A DNA stretch of 64,000 nt from Actinomycetota bacterium (GTDB taxonomy: Bacteria; Actinomycetota; Acidimicrobiia; Acidimicrobiales; Ilumatobacteraceae): assembly GCA_016700055.1 (NCBI GenBank), contig CP064997.1, positions 1,240,001 through 1,304,000 on the forward strand, written 5' to 3'. The notes beneath the pieces were generated by a model, which was not told the origin of the DNA, ran no database searches, and saw nothing but the letters and a program-made list of their open reading frames with translations. Below, piece after piece: positions 25,244 through 33,096 of the stretch (positions are counted from its first letter, which is position 1; each line of letters opens with the position of its first letter). Made by a program: the position numbers and the translations under genes.

Positions 25244-26062
25244 TTACGCGGTGCCGGGCCAGCGCAGCACCACGACCTCGCGCATGAACTGCGGCGGATG
25301 ATCGGCCAGGTACGCCTCGATCTCGGCGTCGCGATCGGGGTGCAGGCACAGCCGCTGGCGCGCCGAGCGCACGAGCGTCGCCGCGTCGTCGGCGTGGCGC
25401 GACAGGCTGGGGCGGGCGGCGACGTGGACGTCGGGGTCGTGGCCGAGCGCGCGCAGCACGGCCACCGCGTCGTCCGCGGTCGGTCCGGCGGGGCGCTCGA
25501 CACCCCAGAAGTGCTTCCACGCGTGGCTCCACGCGGCCAGCGGATGGCGCTCGGGGATGACCACGACCACGCCGAGACGAGCGTGGTCGGTGAGCGCCTC
25601 GACGAAAGGCTCGATGTCGGGCACGTTGAACAGCACGTGGTGGCAGACGACGACGTCGGCCACGGGTGCTCGGTCGGCGTCGTCGGGCCAGCGTCCGGCG
25701 ACCTCGGCGTGAGCGACGGGGACCCCGTCGCATGCGGTCGCGAAGGCCGCCAGCATCGCCGGGTTCTCGTCGAAGCCGACGAGGCGGTCTGCCGGGGGGG
25801 CCAGCACCAGCGACGACCGGCCGCCGCCGCACCCGACGTCGAGCACGGAACCCCCGACCGCAGGCAGCAGCTCGCGCGCGAGACGCGCCTGGTCGGTGTC
25901 TCGCGACAACGTGTCGTCGACCGCGAACGTCGCCGGGTCGTGGCACCACGGCGACGCCGGCGCCTGCTCCAGGATCTCGTCGGGGATCGCCCAGGCCTGG
26001 AGCTGGTCGGCCCACCACTGGCCCTCCGCGGTGACGTTCGGCGGCCGGGGGTCGTCGGTCAT
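25244..26062 (-). CDS. Class I SAM-dependent methyltransferase
   Basis: 272 residues. LLPAVGGSVLDVGCGGGRSSL is motif I, the SAM-binding glycine loop. VGFDENPAML supplies the acidic ribose contact, and ADVVVCHHVLFNVPD is motif IV. The C-terminal third (about residues 170-265) has the sequence HAWKHFWGVERPAGPT and a helical part with LVRSARQRLCLHPDRD that is not diagnostic. The substrate cannot be told. The ATG at 26062 is 12 bp after the ferredoxin stop, and no -10 hexamer precedes it, so the two are probably cotranscribed. A small-molecule substrate is more likely than RNA, given the short core and absence of RNA-binding domains. Confidence 0.85.
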   Translation of the reverse strand: MTDDPRPPNVTAEGQWWADQLQAWAIPDEILEQAPASPWCHDPATFAVDDTLSRDTDQARLARELLPAVGGSVLDVGCGGGRSSLVLAPPADRLVGFDENPAMLAAFATACDGVPVAHAEVAGRWPDDADRAPVADVVVCHHVLFNVPDIEPFVEALTDHARLGVVVVIPERHPLAAWSHAWKHFWGVERPAGPTADDAVAVLRALGHDPDVHVAARPSLSRHADDAATLVRSARQRLCLHPDRDAEIEAYLADHPPQFMREVVVLRWPGTA

Positions 26063-26074
26063 GCGCGCGAGAGC

Positions 26075-26272
26075 TCAGTCCTCGACGACGGTGACGGCGT
26101 ACTCGGGGCAGTTGGCGACCGCCAGGCGAGCCCTGTCGGCGAGGTCGGCGGGCACCACACCGTCACCGCGGACCAGCGCGATGCCGAAGTCGTCGACGTC
26201 GAACAGCTCCGGGGCGAGCGCGTAGCAGCGGTTGTGACCCTGGCACTTCTCGGCGTCGATCTGCACCCTCAT
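26075..26272 (-). CDS. Small ferredoxin with a single [3Fe-4S]-type cluster site
   Basis: 65 residues. Three cysteines, C10, C16 and C55 (C-x5-C ... CP), fit the [3Fe-4S] ferredoxins that pass electrons to cytochromes P450 in actinobacteria; the fourth ligand of a [4Fe-4S] site is His in the QGHNRC loop (position 13), not Cys. The sequence VQIDAEKCQGHNRCYALAPELFDVDD is typical. GAGGAGAG lies just before the ATG at 26272. It is followed by the methyltransferase. The P450 gene at 28753 lies 2.5 kb away and is a possible partner, though not in the same transcript. Confidence 0.92.
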   Translation of the reverse strand: MRVQIDAEKCQGHNRCYALAPELFDVDDFGIALVRGDGVVPADLADRARLAVANCPEYAVTVVED

Positions 26273-26384
26273 CGTGCTCTCCTCGTGCGGCGTTCCCGGC
26301 TCGCCAACGTAGTCCGTTCAAGGCCGTCCACGCCCTCCCGGGTGACGCGGCGACGGCGATGCGGTGACGCTCGGAGCCACGCGC

Positions 26385-26390
26385 TTGAAT
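26385..26390 (+). promoter_or_regulatory. Leaderless -10 hexamer of the YaaA-family gene
   Basis: TTGAAT ending 6 nt before the GTG at 26397. Confidence 0.35.
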
Positions 26391-26396
26391 CGCGCC

Positions 26397-27128
26397 GTGG
26401 CCGCCCCGCTCGCCCTGCTGCTGCCGCCGTCGGAGGGCAAGGCGCCCGGCGGCGAGAGCATCTGGGACCCCGGCGACGGCGAGTTCGGCGTCGCGCTCGG
26501 GCCGTGGCGCGCACAAGTGGTCGATGCCCTCGCTCGTTGCGGCGGAGGCGACGAGCGGCTGCTCGGCGTCTCCGGCGCGCACCTGTTGCGGGCTCAGTCG
26601 GCGAACGTCTCCCTCCTCGGCGCGCCCGCCCTACCCGCCTGCGGGCGCTACACCGGCGTCGTCTGGAGGCACCTCGACCTCGACACCCTCACCCCCGCGG
26701 CTCGGCGTCGCGCCGCGGCGTCGATCGTGGTGGTGTCCGGCCTGCTCGGAGCCGTACGGCTCGACGATCCGACGCCCGACTACCGGTTGAAGATGTCCGC
26801 GTCCCTCCCGCCGCTCGGCAAGCTGTCCACCTGGTGGCGACCGCAACTGTCGGCCACCCTCAACGAGTGGCTCACCGGTCGGACGGTGATCGACCTGCTC
26901 CCCGCCGAGCACGGCGCCGCCTGGACTCCCGCGCCGAGCCGCTTCGGCCACTACGTGACGGTGGCCTTCGTCGAGCGCGGCGGCAGGCGAGCGGTGGGCC
27001 ACGGTGCGAAGGCGGCCAAGGGCCTGCTCGCTCGGCACGTCCTCGCCGGCAGGGGCGACCCCCTGCGCGCCCTCGAGACGTGGCACGACGAGCGGTACGA
27101 GCTGCGCGTCGACGCGCCGTTCGGATAA
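26397..27128 (+). CDS. yaaA: YaaA-family peroxide-stress protein
   Basis: 243 residues. The start AAPLALLLPPSEGKAPGGES matches the family's LLPPSEGK opening; GRYTGVVWRHLD, VSGLLGAVRLDDPTPDYRLKMS and VIDLLPAEHGAAW are also conserved. E. coli YaaA protects DNA from hydrogen peroxide by lowering free iron and binds DNA through a helix-hairpin-helix-like part. The GTG at 26397 is preferred over the ATG at 26364 because the family begins there and TTGAAT lies 6 nt upstream. The next gene on the same strand encodes an ABC ATPase with its own promoter. No redox regulator is nearby. Confidence 0.88.
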   Translation: MAAPLALLLPPSEGKAPGGESIWDPGDGEFGVALGPWRAQVVDALARCGGGDERLLGVSGAHLLRAQSANVSLLGAPALPACGRYTGVVWRHLDLDTLTPAARRRAAASIVVVSGLLGAVRLDDPTPDYRLKMSASLPPLGKLSTWWRPQLSATLNEWLTGRTVIDLLPAEHGAAWTPAPSRFGHYVTVAFVERGGRRAVGHGAKAAKGLLARHVLAGRGDPLRALETWHDERYELRVDAPFG

Positions 27129-27169
27129 TCGAACCTGCGCCGAACGGCAGAGGTGGAAAGCTGGCGACC

Positions 27170-27928
27170 ATGAGGGGGCCAGTCCATCTCGACCGACGCG
27201 GCCCTGTGCTCGAAGCCCGTGGCCTGCGGAAGAGCTTCAAGGGCATCGATGCCGTGCAGGGCATCGACGTCGTCGTCGCGCCCGGCGAGCGCGTCGGCCT
27301 GCTCGGGCCGAACGGTGCCGGCAAGACGACCACCTTGCTGATGCTCCTCGGCGCGGTGACCCCCGACTCCGGCACGATCACGATCGCCGGCCACCGCCTG
27401 CCGCGGGGGCGCTCCGCGGCGATGGAGCAGGTGGGCTTCGCGGCCGGCTACCTACCGCTGCCCGAGCGGCTGAAGGTTGGCGAGGCACTGCGTGTGTTCG
27501 CCGGCTGGTACGGCCTGCGCGACGAACGCCGAGCGGTCGCGAGCGCTCTCGAGCACTTCGAGATCACCCACCTCGAGAAGCGCCTGTGCTCGGAGCTCTC
27601 GAGCGGCCAGCGGACCCTCGTCGGCATCGTGAAGGCGACACTGCACCGCCCGGCGTTGCTCGTGCTCGACGAGCCGACGGCCTCGCTCGACCCCGACATC
27701 GCGCTGAAGGTGCGCCTCGGCCTGCTCGACGTCTGCGCCACCACCGGCGCGGCTCTGCTCGTGACCAGCCACGACATGCGCGAGGTCGAGATGCTGACCG
27801 AGCGAGTGGTGTTCCTCGCGAGGGGCAACGTCGTCGCCGACGACACGCCCGCCGCCGTCGCCAGCCGTTACGGCTACGACGACCTGGAGCAGGTGTTCTT
27901 GTCGCTGGCCGCGGAGCACGGGAGGTGA
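27170..27928 (+). CDS. ABC exporter ATPase subunit
   Basis: 252 residues. Walker A GPNGAGKTTTL, Q-loop around VGFAAGYLPLPERL, signature LSSGQRTLVGIVKATLHRP, Walker B LLVLDEPTASLD and switch His in LLVTSHDMREVEM. The signature begins LSSGQ, with Ser-Ser for the usual Ser-Gly, a small variation. The class is that of ABC-2 exporters such as drug or polysaccharide efflux pumps. A GATAAT hexamer lies 35 bp before the ATG, so this gene probably has a normal leader. It precedes the permease by 7 bp; they form one transporter. Confidence 0.95.
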   Translation: MRGPVHLDRRGPVLEARGLRKSFKGIDAVQGIDVVVAPGERVGLLGPNGAGKTTTLLMLLGAVTPDSGTITIAGHRLPRGRSAAMEQVGFAAGYLPLPERLKVGEALRVFAGWYGLRDERRAVASALEHFEITHLEKRLCSELSSGQRTLVGIVKATLHRPALLVLDEPTASLDPDIALKVRLGLLDVCATTGAALLVTSHDMREVEMLTERVVFLARGNVVADDTPAAVASRYGYDDLEQVFLSLAAEHGR

Positions 27929-27935
27929 GCCGGCG

Positions 27936-28724
27936 ATGAACCTGCACCGCGTCCGCGTCGTCGTCAGGCGCCATGCCTATGTGCTGTGGCGCGCCCCGCA
28001 TCGTTGGTTCGACATCGCGTTCTGGCCCCTGATGGACGTCATCTTGTGGGGCAGCCTCGGTACGTTCGTCGCCCAGCAGAGCGACACATCTCAGGCCGGC
28101 GCCCCGTACTTGATCGCGGGCATCTTGATGTTCCACATCCTGTTCCAGAGCCAGATCGCCGTCGCCACCGGTTTCATGGAAGAGACGTGGAGCCGCAACC
28201 TGCTGAACGTGCTCACCACCCCGGTGACCGAGATCGAGTACGTGGTCGGCACCGCGACGTTCGGGCTGGCCAAGGTGGTGCTCGCCCTGACGACGCTGTC
28301 GGTGACCGCCTTCGTGTCGTTCGGCTTCGGTCTGGACGAGATCGGCTGGTCGATCATCCCGATCGCGTTCATCCTCACCGTCGTCGGGTGGGGGGTGGGC
28401 ATCGCGAACATCGGCGTGGTGCTGCGCTTCGGTCAGGGTGCGGAGATCCTCGTGTGGGGCAGCAACTTCATCCTGATGGCGCTGTCCGGTGTGTTCAACC
28501 CGGTCGAGGCGCTGCCCGGGCCGCTCCAGCCGCTCGCGCGGGTGCTGCCCAGCACGCATGCCTTCAGCGCGCTGCGTGAGGTTCTCGCCGGCCAGCCACT
28601 GCCCTGGTCCGAGATCGTGTCCGGAGTGCTCGGATCGTTCGTCTTCCTCGCCGCCGGCATCGCGTTCACGGTGTGGATGATGCGCATCTTCCGCGAGCGT
28701 GGCCTCGTCACCCGCTTCTCCTGA
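27936..28724 (+). CDS. ABC-2 type transporter permease
   Basis: 262 residues, six membrane helices. HRWFDIAFWPLMDVILWGSLG is helix 1, followed by LIAGILMFHILFQSQIAVATGF and so on; MALSGVFNPVEALPGPLQPLARVLPSTHAF is the characteristic ABC-2 loop before the last helices. It forms the pore for the ATPase encoded just upstream. The ATG at 27936 has GGAGGTGAG about 9 nt upstream. The substrate is not known; exporters of this size move lipids, drugs or glycans. The next gene is a cytochrome P450, but its own promoter makes a shared function unlikely. Confidence 0.93.
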   Translation: MNLHRVRVVVRRHAYVLWRAPHRWFDIAFWPLMDVILWGSLGTFVAQQSDTSQAGAPYLIAGILMFHILFQSQIAVATGFMEETWSRNLLNVLTTPVTEIEYVVGTATFGLAKVVLALTTLSVTAFVSFGFGLDEIGWSIIPIAFILTVVGWGVGIANIGVVLRFGQGAEILVWGSNFILMALSGVFNPVEALPGPLQPLARVLPSTHAFSALREVLAGQPLPWSEIVSGVLGSFVFLAAGIAFTVWMMRIFRERGLVTRFS

Positions 28725-28740
28725 AGGCCGTGCGACCGAG

Positions 28741-28746
28741 CACAAT
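28741..28746 (+). promoter_or_regulatory. Leaderless -10 hexamer of the P450 gene
   Basis: CACAAT ending 6 nt before the ATG at 28753; no ribosome site between. Confidence 0.35.
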
Positions 28747-28752
28747 CGCCCG

Positions 28753-29964
28753 ATGGCGACACCTCCGATGCTGATCGACCTCACCGATCCGGCGACGTAC
28801 GCGCACGGCCATCCGTGGGATGTGTACCGGTGGCTGCGCGACGAGGCGCCGGTCTGGCGGCACCCGGACACCGAGCGCGCGAAGGGCTTCTTCGTGCTGA
28901 GCCGCTACGACGACGTGCGCACGGTCAGCCGCCAACCGCGCACCTTCTCCTCACACGCGGGCGGGGTGATGATGGAGGACTCCGACGAGATGTCCCTCGG
29001 CGCGGCGCGGCTCATGATGCTGAACATGGACCCGCCCCAGCACGACCGCTTCCGGCATCTCGTCAGCCGTGGCTTCACCCCGCGCAACGCGCAACAACTC
29101 GCCCCGCGCATCGCCGAGCTCGCGCGCGAGGTGGTCGACGACGTGATCGAGCGCGGCGAGGCCGACTTCGTCACCGACATCGCGGGCCGCCTGCCGAGCG
29201 GGCTGATCGCCGAGATGATGGGCATCCCCCGTGAGGACGGCGAGCGGCTGTACGAGCTGACCGAGCTGATGCACACCACCGATCCCGCGGTGCTGGAGCG
29301 CAGGATGGAGGCGCTGGTCGAGATGTTGACCTACGCCGGCACCGTCGCCGCGGCGAAGAGGGCCAACCCCTCCGACGACATCGCCAGCACCCTCGTGCAC
29401 GCCACCATGGACGACGCCAGCGGCGAACACGGGCTGACCGACGAGGAGTTCGCCTGGTTCTTCCTGCTGCTCGTCAACGCGGGCGGCGACACCACCCGCA
29501 ACCTGCTCGCCGCGGGGATGCAGCTCCTCTTCGACCATCCAGAGCAGCTCGCCAAGCTGCAGGCCGACGTAGACGGCGTGCTGCCGACGGCGGTCGAGGA
29601 GATGCTGCGCTACACGAGCCCGGTGATCTACATGCGCCGCACGCTGCTGCACGACACCGCCGTGCGCGGCCGTGACCTGGCCGCGGGAGACAAGCTGGTG
29701 ATGCTCTACGGTGCCGCGAACCGCGACGCCGACGTGTTCGTCGACCCCGACCGCTTCGACGTGAGCCGAGACCCGAACCCGCACCTCGCGTTCGGCGGCG
29801 GTGGCCCCCACCTCTGTCTCGGGATGCACGTCGCCCGCTTCGAGATCGCCGCCATGCTGCGCGAGGTGCTCACCCGGATGCCACGACTCGCCCCAGCAGG
29901 CGAGCCGGAACGGATGCGCTCCAACTTCATCGCCGGCGTGCACTCGATGCCGGTCAGGTGGTGA
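28753..29964 (+). CDS. Cytochrome P450, CYP125/CYP142-like
   Basis: 403 residues. The heme-binding loop is HLAFGGGGPHLCLGMHVAR with C355 as the iron ligand; EEMLRYTSPV is the ExxR motif and VNAGGDTTRN the oxygen-activating I-helix. MRRTLLHDT and the GGGGPH core recall the CYP125/CYP142 and linalool-hydroxylase group, which oxidise steroid side chains or terpenoids. That substrate class is inference from the loop sequence. The longer frame from 28699 is not used since CACAAT lies 6 nt before the ATG at 28753. Electrons could come from the ferredoxin at 26075. Confidence 0.94.
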   Translation: MATPPMLIDLTDPATYAHGHPWDVYRWLRDEAPVWRHPDTERAKGFFVLSRYDDVRTVSRQPRTFSSHAGGVMMEDSDEMSLGAARLMMLNMDPPQHDRFRHLVSRGFTPRNAQQLAPRIAELAREVVDDVIERGEADFVTDIAGRLPSGLIAEMMGIPREDGERLYELTELMHTTDPAVLERRMEALVEMLTYAGTVAAAKRANPSDDIASTLVHATMDDASGEHGLTDEEFAWFFLLLVNAGGDTTRNLLAAGMQLLFDHPEQLAKLQADVDGVLPTAVEEMLRYTSPVIYMRRTLLHDTAVRGRDLAAGDKLVMLYGAANRDADVFVDPDRFDVSRDPNPHLAFGGGGPHLCLGMHVARFEIAAMLREVLTRMPRLAPAGEPERMRSNFIAGVHSMPVRW

Positions 29965-29968
29965 CGGC

Positions 29969-30718
29969 TCAAACCTGGAGCAGCTTGCGGCGGAGGAAGT
30001 CGAGCACCTGACCCACGCTCGCGTCGTCGCGCTGCTCGGTCAGCACCGAGTGGTCCGATCGCTGGCCGGAGGGCAGCTCGATGGTGACGAACGCGTCACC
30101 GAGCAGCTCACGCAGCGAGTCGAAGCGGGTGCCGACGAGGCGATCCTCGTCGAAGCGCAACCCGAGCACCTCACAACCGGACTCCGCTCGGCGTCGCACG
30201 GCCGCGCGGTCGTCGGGCGACAGGTTCAGGTCGGCGCCGCGCCGGCGGGTCAGCGCGAAGGGCAGCGAAGGCTGGCTGAGCACCGGGGCGAGGAGGTGGT
30301 CGTCGACCATCATCCCCAGCGCGAATCCCCCGCTGAAGCACATCCCGACGGCGCCGATGCCGGGCCCGCCGACGTCGAGGTGCAGCGAGCGCCCGAGCGC
30401 GCGCAGCCACGCGATCACCGGCGAGGTCATGCCGAGCGCCCAGGTGGTGAACTCCCGGGCGATGCACACCTTCGCCGAGGAGGCCCCCAGGTAGGCGGGG
30501 CTCACCTCTTTGCCAGGGGTGCCGACGAGGCTCGGCATCACCACCGTGAACCCGGCGTCGACGACCTCGTTCGCGAAGCGGGTCACCGCGGGGGTGATGC
30601 CGGGGATCTCGTGCACGACGACGACGCCGGGGCCGGTGCCGCGCCGGTACGTGTCGTGGGTGATCCCCGCCGCGGTGAACGACCCGCGCTCCCAGCCGGC
30701 AAGTCCGTCTTCGCCCAT
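29969..30718 (-). CDS. Dienelactone hydrolase family protein
   Basis: 249 residues, alpha/beta hydrolase. The nucleophile is a cysteine, C127 in GAVGMCFSGGFA, as in dienelactone hydrolase. VVVVHEIPGITPAV carries the oxyanion-hole Glu, and SDHSVL near the end has the catalytic His; the Asp lies between. Dienelactone hydrolases open lactone rings in aromatic breakdown, but the family is broad and the true substrate is unknown. The ATG at 30718 lies 11 bp after the stop of the kinase-like gene, so they are probably one transcript. Longer upstream frames were rejected. Confidence 0.87.
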   Translation of the reverse strand: MGEDGLAGWERGSFTAAGITHDTYRRGTGPGVVVVHEIPGITPAVTRFANEVVDAGFTVVMPSLVGTPGKEVSPAYLGASSAKVCIAREFTTWALGMTSPVIAWLRALGRSLHLDVGGPGIGAVGMCFSGGFALGMMVDDHLLAPVLSQPSLPFALTRRRGADLNLSPDDRAAVRRRAESGCEVLGLRFDEDRLVGTRFDSLRELLGDAFVTIELPSGQRSDHSVLTEQRDDASVGQVLDFLRRKLLQV

Positions 30719-30729
30719 CCCCGGTCCCT

Positions 30730-31764
30730 TCAGGCACCCAGGCGCTGAACGGCGTGCAGCGCCAACTCGGCCAGGTTCTCGGTGCCGGCCTTCATCGGCG
30801 CGAGGTCGAGGCTCTGGTCCCCCATTGCGCCGTGAAGGTAGCGGGCGTAGACGCCTTCGGAGATGACCGCGAGTCGCCAGCACGAGAACGCGACGTAGTA
30901 GTCGACGCCGGACACGTCGCGGCCGGTGCGCTCGGCATACCTGGCGACCAGGTCGGCGTACTTCGGGAACCCACCTGCCGGAGTGGGGTCGTTGGTGCGC
31001 ACGGCGCTGCCGGCGAGGGCATCGCTCCAGTACACGCCGAGGTAGCCGACGTCGGCGAGGGGGTCGCCGAGCGTGCACAGCTCCCAGTCGAGCACGGCGG
31101 CGATACGGCCCGTCGAGACGTCCGTGAGGCAGTTGCCGAAGCGGTAGTCGCCGTGCACGATCGCCACGCCGCGCTGTTCGGGGATGTTCGCCGCGAGCCG
31201 TCCGGCCACCTCGTCGACCGCCGACAACTCGCGGGTCTTCGACTGCTCCCACTGCGTGCGCCAGCGCTTCAGCTGGCGCTCGATGTAGCCCTCGCGGCGG
31301 GCGAGGTCGCCGAGGCCGACGGCGTCGACGTCGACGTCGTGCAGCTCGGCGAGCACGTCGATCAGGTGGTGGGACGCGCCGGGACGCAGGGCGGGGGGAA
31401 GCAGCGCCGCCTTGTCGGCCGAGTCGAGCACCTCACCCTCGACGAAGCCCATCACGTAGAACGGCGCCCCGTTCACCCCGGTGTCCTCGCACAGGCCGAG
31501 CGCGGGCGCCACGGGCACCTTGGTGGTACCTACGGCGGAGATGATCCGGTGCTCACGCGCCATGTCGTGGGCGGTGGCGAGCACCCGCCCGAGCGGCGGC
31601 CGGCGCAGCACGCGGCGCACACCCTGCGCGTCGGTCACCGTGAACGTCAGGTTGGAGCGTCCTCCGGCGAGCAGCTCGAAGTCGAACGGAGCGACCGCCC
31701 CGGCGACGTTGTCGGCGAGCCACGAGCTGACCCGTTCGACGTCGATGCCTTGGGTCACCTGCAC
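30730..31764 (-). CDS. Aminoglycoside-phosphotransferase-like kinase (ACAD10 type)
   Basis: 344 residues. APH fold: FELLAGGRSNLTFTVTDAQG is the nucleotide loop, VLRRPPLGRVL has the ATP-binding Arg/Lys region, IVHGDYRFGNCLTDVSTGRIAAVLDWELCTLGDPLADVGY contains the catalytic H-G-D and D-W-E metal-binding motifs (Brenner motif HGDyRxxN). Members of this subgroup resemble the kinase domain of eukaryotic ACAD10/11, which works on 4-hydroxy acids bound for beta-oxidation. The GTG start at 31764 has TACGGT 8 nt upstream. It may act on an acyl substrate together with the hydrolase downstream. It is not a resistance gene by sequence alone. Confidence 0.87.
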   Translation of the reverse strand: MQVTQGIDVERVSSWLADNVAGAVAPFDFELLAGGRSNLTFTVTDAQGVRRVLRRPPLGRVLATAHDMAREHRIISAVGTTKVPVAPALGLCEDTGVNGAPFYVMGFVEGEVLDSADKAALLPPALRPGASHHLIDVLAELHDVDVDAVGLGDLARREGYIERQLKRWRTQWEQSKTRELSAVDEVAGRLAANIPEQRGVAIVHGDYRFGNCLTDVSTGRIAAVLDWELCTLGDPLADVGYLGVYWSDALAGSAVRTNDPTPAGGFPKYADLVARYAERTGRDVSGVDYYVAFSCWRLAVISEGVYARYLHGAMGDQSLDLAPMKAGTENLAELALHAVQRLGA

Positions 31765-31772
31765 GGCCGGCG

Positions 31773-31778
31773 ACCGTA
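31773..31778 (-). promoter_or_regulatory. Leaderless -10 hexamer of the kinase-like gene
   Basis: TACGGT on the minus strand, 8 nt before the GTG at 31764. Confidence 0.45.
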
Positions 31779-31785
31779 GCCGCGG

Positions 31786-33012
31786 CTAGCCGGGACGGCC
31801 GACGCCGGTGACCTTGCCCCAGCTCACCGAGGAGATCTTCACCACGTCACCGGTGGCCGGCGCATGGATCAGCTGACCGCCGCCCAGGTAGATGCCGACG
31901 TGGCTGATCGGGCTGTAGTAGAAGATCAGGTCCCCTGGCTGGGCGGCGCCCTGTGACACGTGGGCCGTCGAGGCGTACTGCGAGCGGGACTGGTGCGGCA
32001 GGTAGACGCCGGCGCGGCCCCAGGCGTACTTGGTGAGCCCGGAGCAGTCGAACGCCACACCTGGCGACTCGGCTGCATACCGATAGGGGACGCCGAGCTG
32101 GTTCTGCGCGGCTTGGATGACTGTGCCGACGCGCGAGGAGGGTTGGGGCACGCTGCCACCGCTGTCGCTGCTGCCACCGTCGTCGCTGCTGCCACCGCTG
32201 TCACTGCTGCCACCGTCGTCGCTGCTGCCACCGCTGTCGCTGCTGTCGTTCGACGACCCCGAATCGGAGTCTCCCGACGCGCTCGACGAGCCGCCTGCAC
32301 GTGGGGGCGAGGAAGACTGCGCGTTGGCGGCTTGTTGCGCCAGGATCTGTTGCGCGGCAGCGAGCCTTTCTTGCTCGCGGCGCTCTTGCTCACGGTCCAA
32401 GGCCTCGCCGAACTCGGCCTGGGCCTCGGCCCTGGCCGCGGTGAGCTCCGCTTTGCTCGCCTCCGCTTCGGCCAAGTGCTGCTCGAGCTCGGCGGTGCGC
32501 TCTGTCGCGCTCTGCAGCATCTCTTCGAGCGCCTCGCGCTCTTCGGCGAGATCGTCGATGAGCGCGTCGAGCTCGTCGGTGTCGTCGCCGCCGGCGCTCA
32601 TCGCCAGCTCGGTCAGGTGCTGCTTCTTGACCGCGTCGGTGGGTCCGCTGCCCGGTGTCAGCAACCCAGTGATGCTGCCGCCGGTGCCGCCGGACACGAA
32701 GGCCTCGACGGCCATCGCGCTGAGCTCGCTCTCCAACGCGGCGAGAGCGGCCTCTTTCTCCGCGATGCGGGCCTGGGCCTCGGCCACCTCGACGTCGAGC
32801 TGGTTCTTCTCGTCGACGGCGACGACGTATTTCTCGGTGTAGAGGTCGACGTCCTCCTCCAGCTGGTCGAGCTGGGCGATGACGTCGTCGAGGCGCTGCT
32901 GGGCCTCGTCGACGCTCGTCGCCGCTACCTGGCCAGGTGTGACACCGACCACGATGCCCGCCATCGAGGCGGCCAGAAGCAGGCCGATGAAACGTATCCG
33001 TCGCCGCGACAT
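31786..33012 (-). CDS. Secreted NlpC/P60 endopeptidase with coiled coil (RipA-like)
   Basis: 408 residues. Signal peptide RRRIRFIGLLLAASMAGIVVGV, then a coiled-coil domain to about residue 240 that is rich in Glu/Ala (ALDREQERREQERL), a Ser/Gly/Asp linker with GGSSDSGG-type repeats, and a C-terminal NlpC/P60 domain. The catalytic Cys is in AFDCSGLTKYAW (C323), His in ISHVGIYLG (H371) and the polar third residue is in LIHAP (H383). Such enzymes cut D-Glu-m-DAP peptide bonds in the wall to separate daughter cells. The start is the ATG at 33012; the longer frame from 33045 lacks a signal at its N-terminus. The linker repeats show as 18- to 30-bp repeats in the DNA near 32157-32250. Confidence 0.93.
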   Translation of the reverse strand: MSRRRIRFIGLLLAASMAGIVVGVTPGQVAATSVDEAQQRLDDVIAQLDQLEEDVDLYTEKYVVAVDEKNQLDVEVAEAQARIAEKEAALAALESELSAMAVEAFVSGGTGGSITGLLTPGSGPTDAVKKQHLTELAMSAGGDDTDELDALIDDLAEEREALEEMLQSATERTAELEQHLAEAEASKAELTAARAEAQAEFGEALDREQERREQERLAAAQQILAQQAANAQSSSPPRAGGSSSASGDSDSGSSNDSSDSGGSSDDGGSSDSGGSSDDGGSSDSGGSVPQPSSRVGTVIQAAQNQLGVPYRYAAESPGVAFDCSGLTKYAWGRAGVYLPHQSRSQYASTAHVSQGAAQPGDLIFYYSPISHVGIYLGGGQLIHAPATGDVVKISSVSWGKVTGVGRPG

Positions 33013-33096
33013 GGTGCCCCGCACTCTATCGACCATTACGAACATGTTGCGAACGCGGGGCGGCAGATGTCACATCTCCCGACCGAGACGAGCTGC

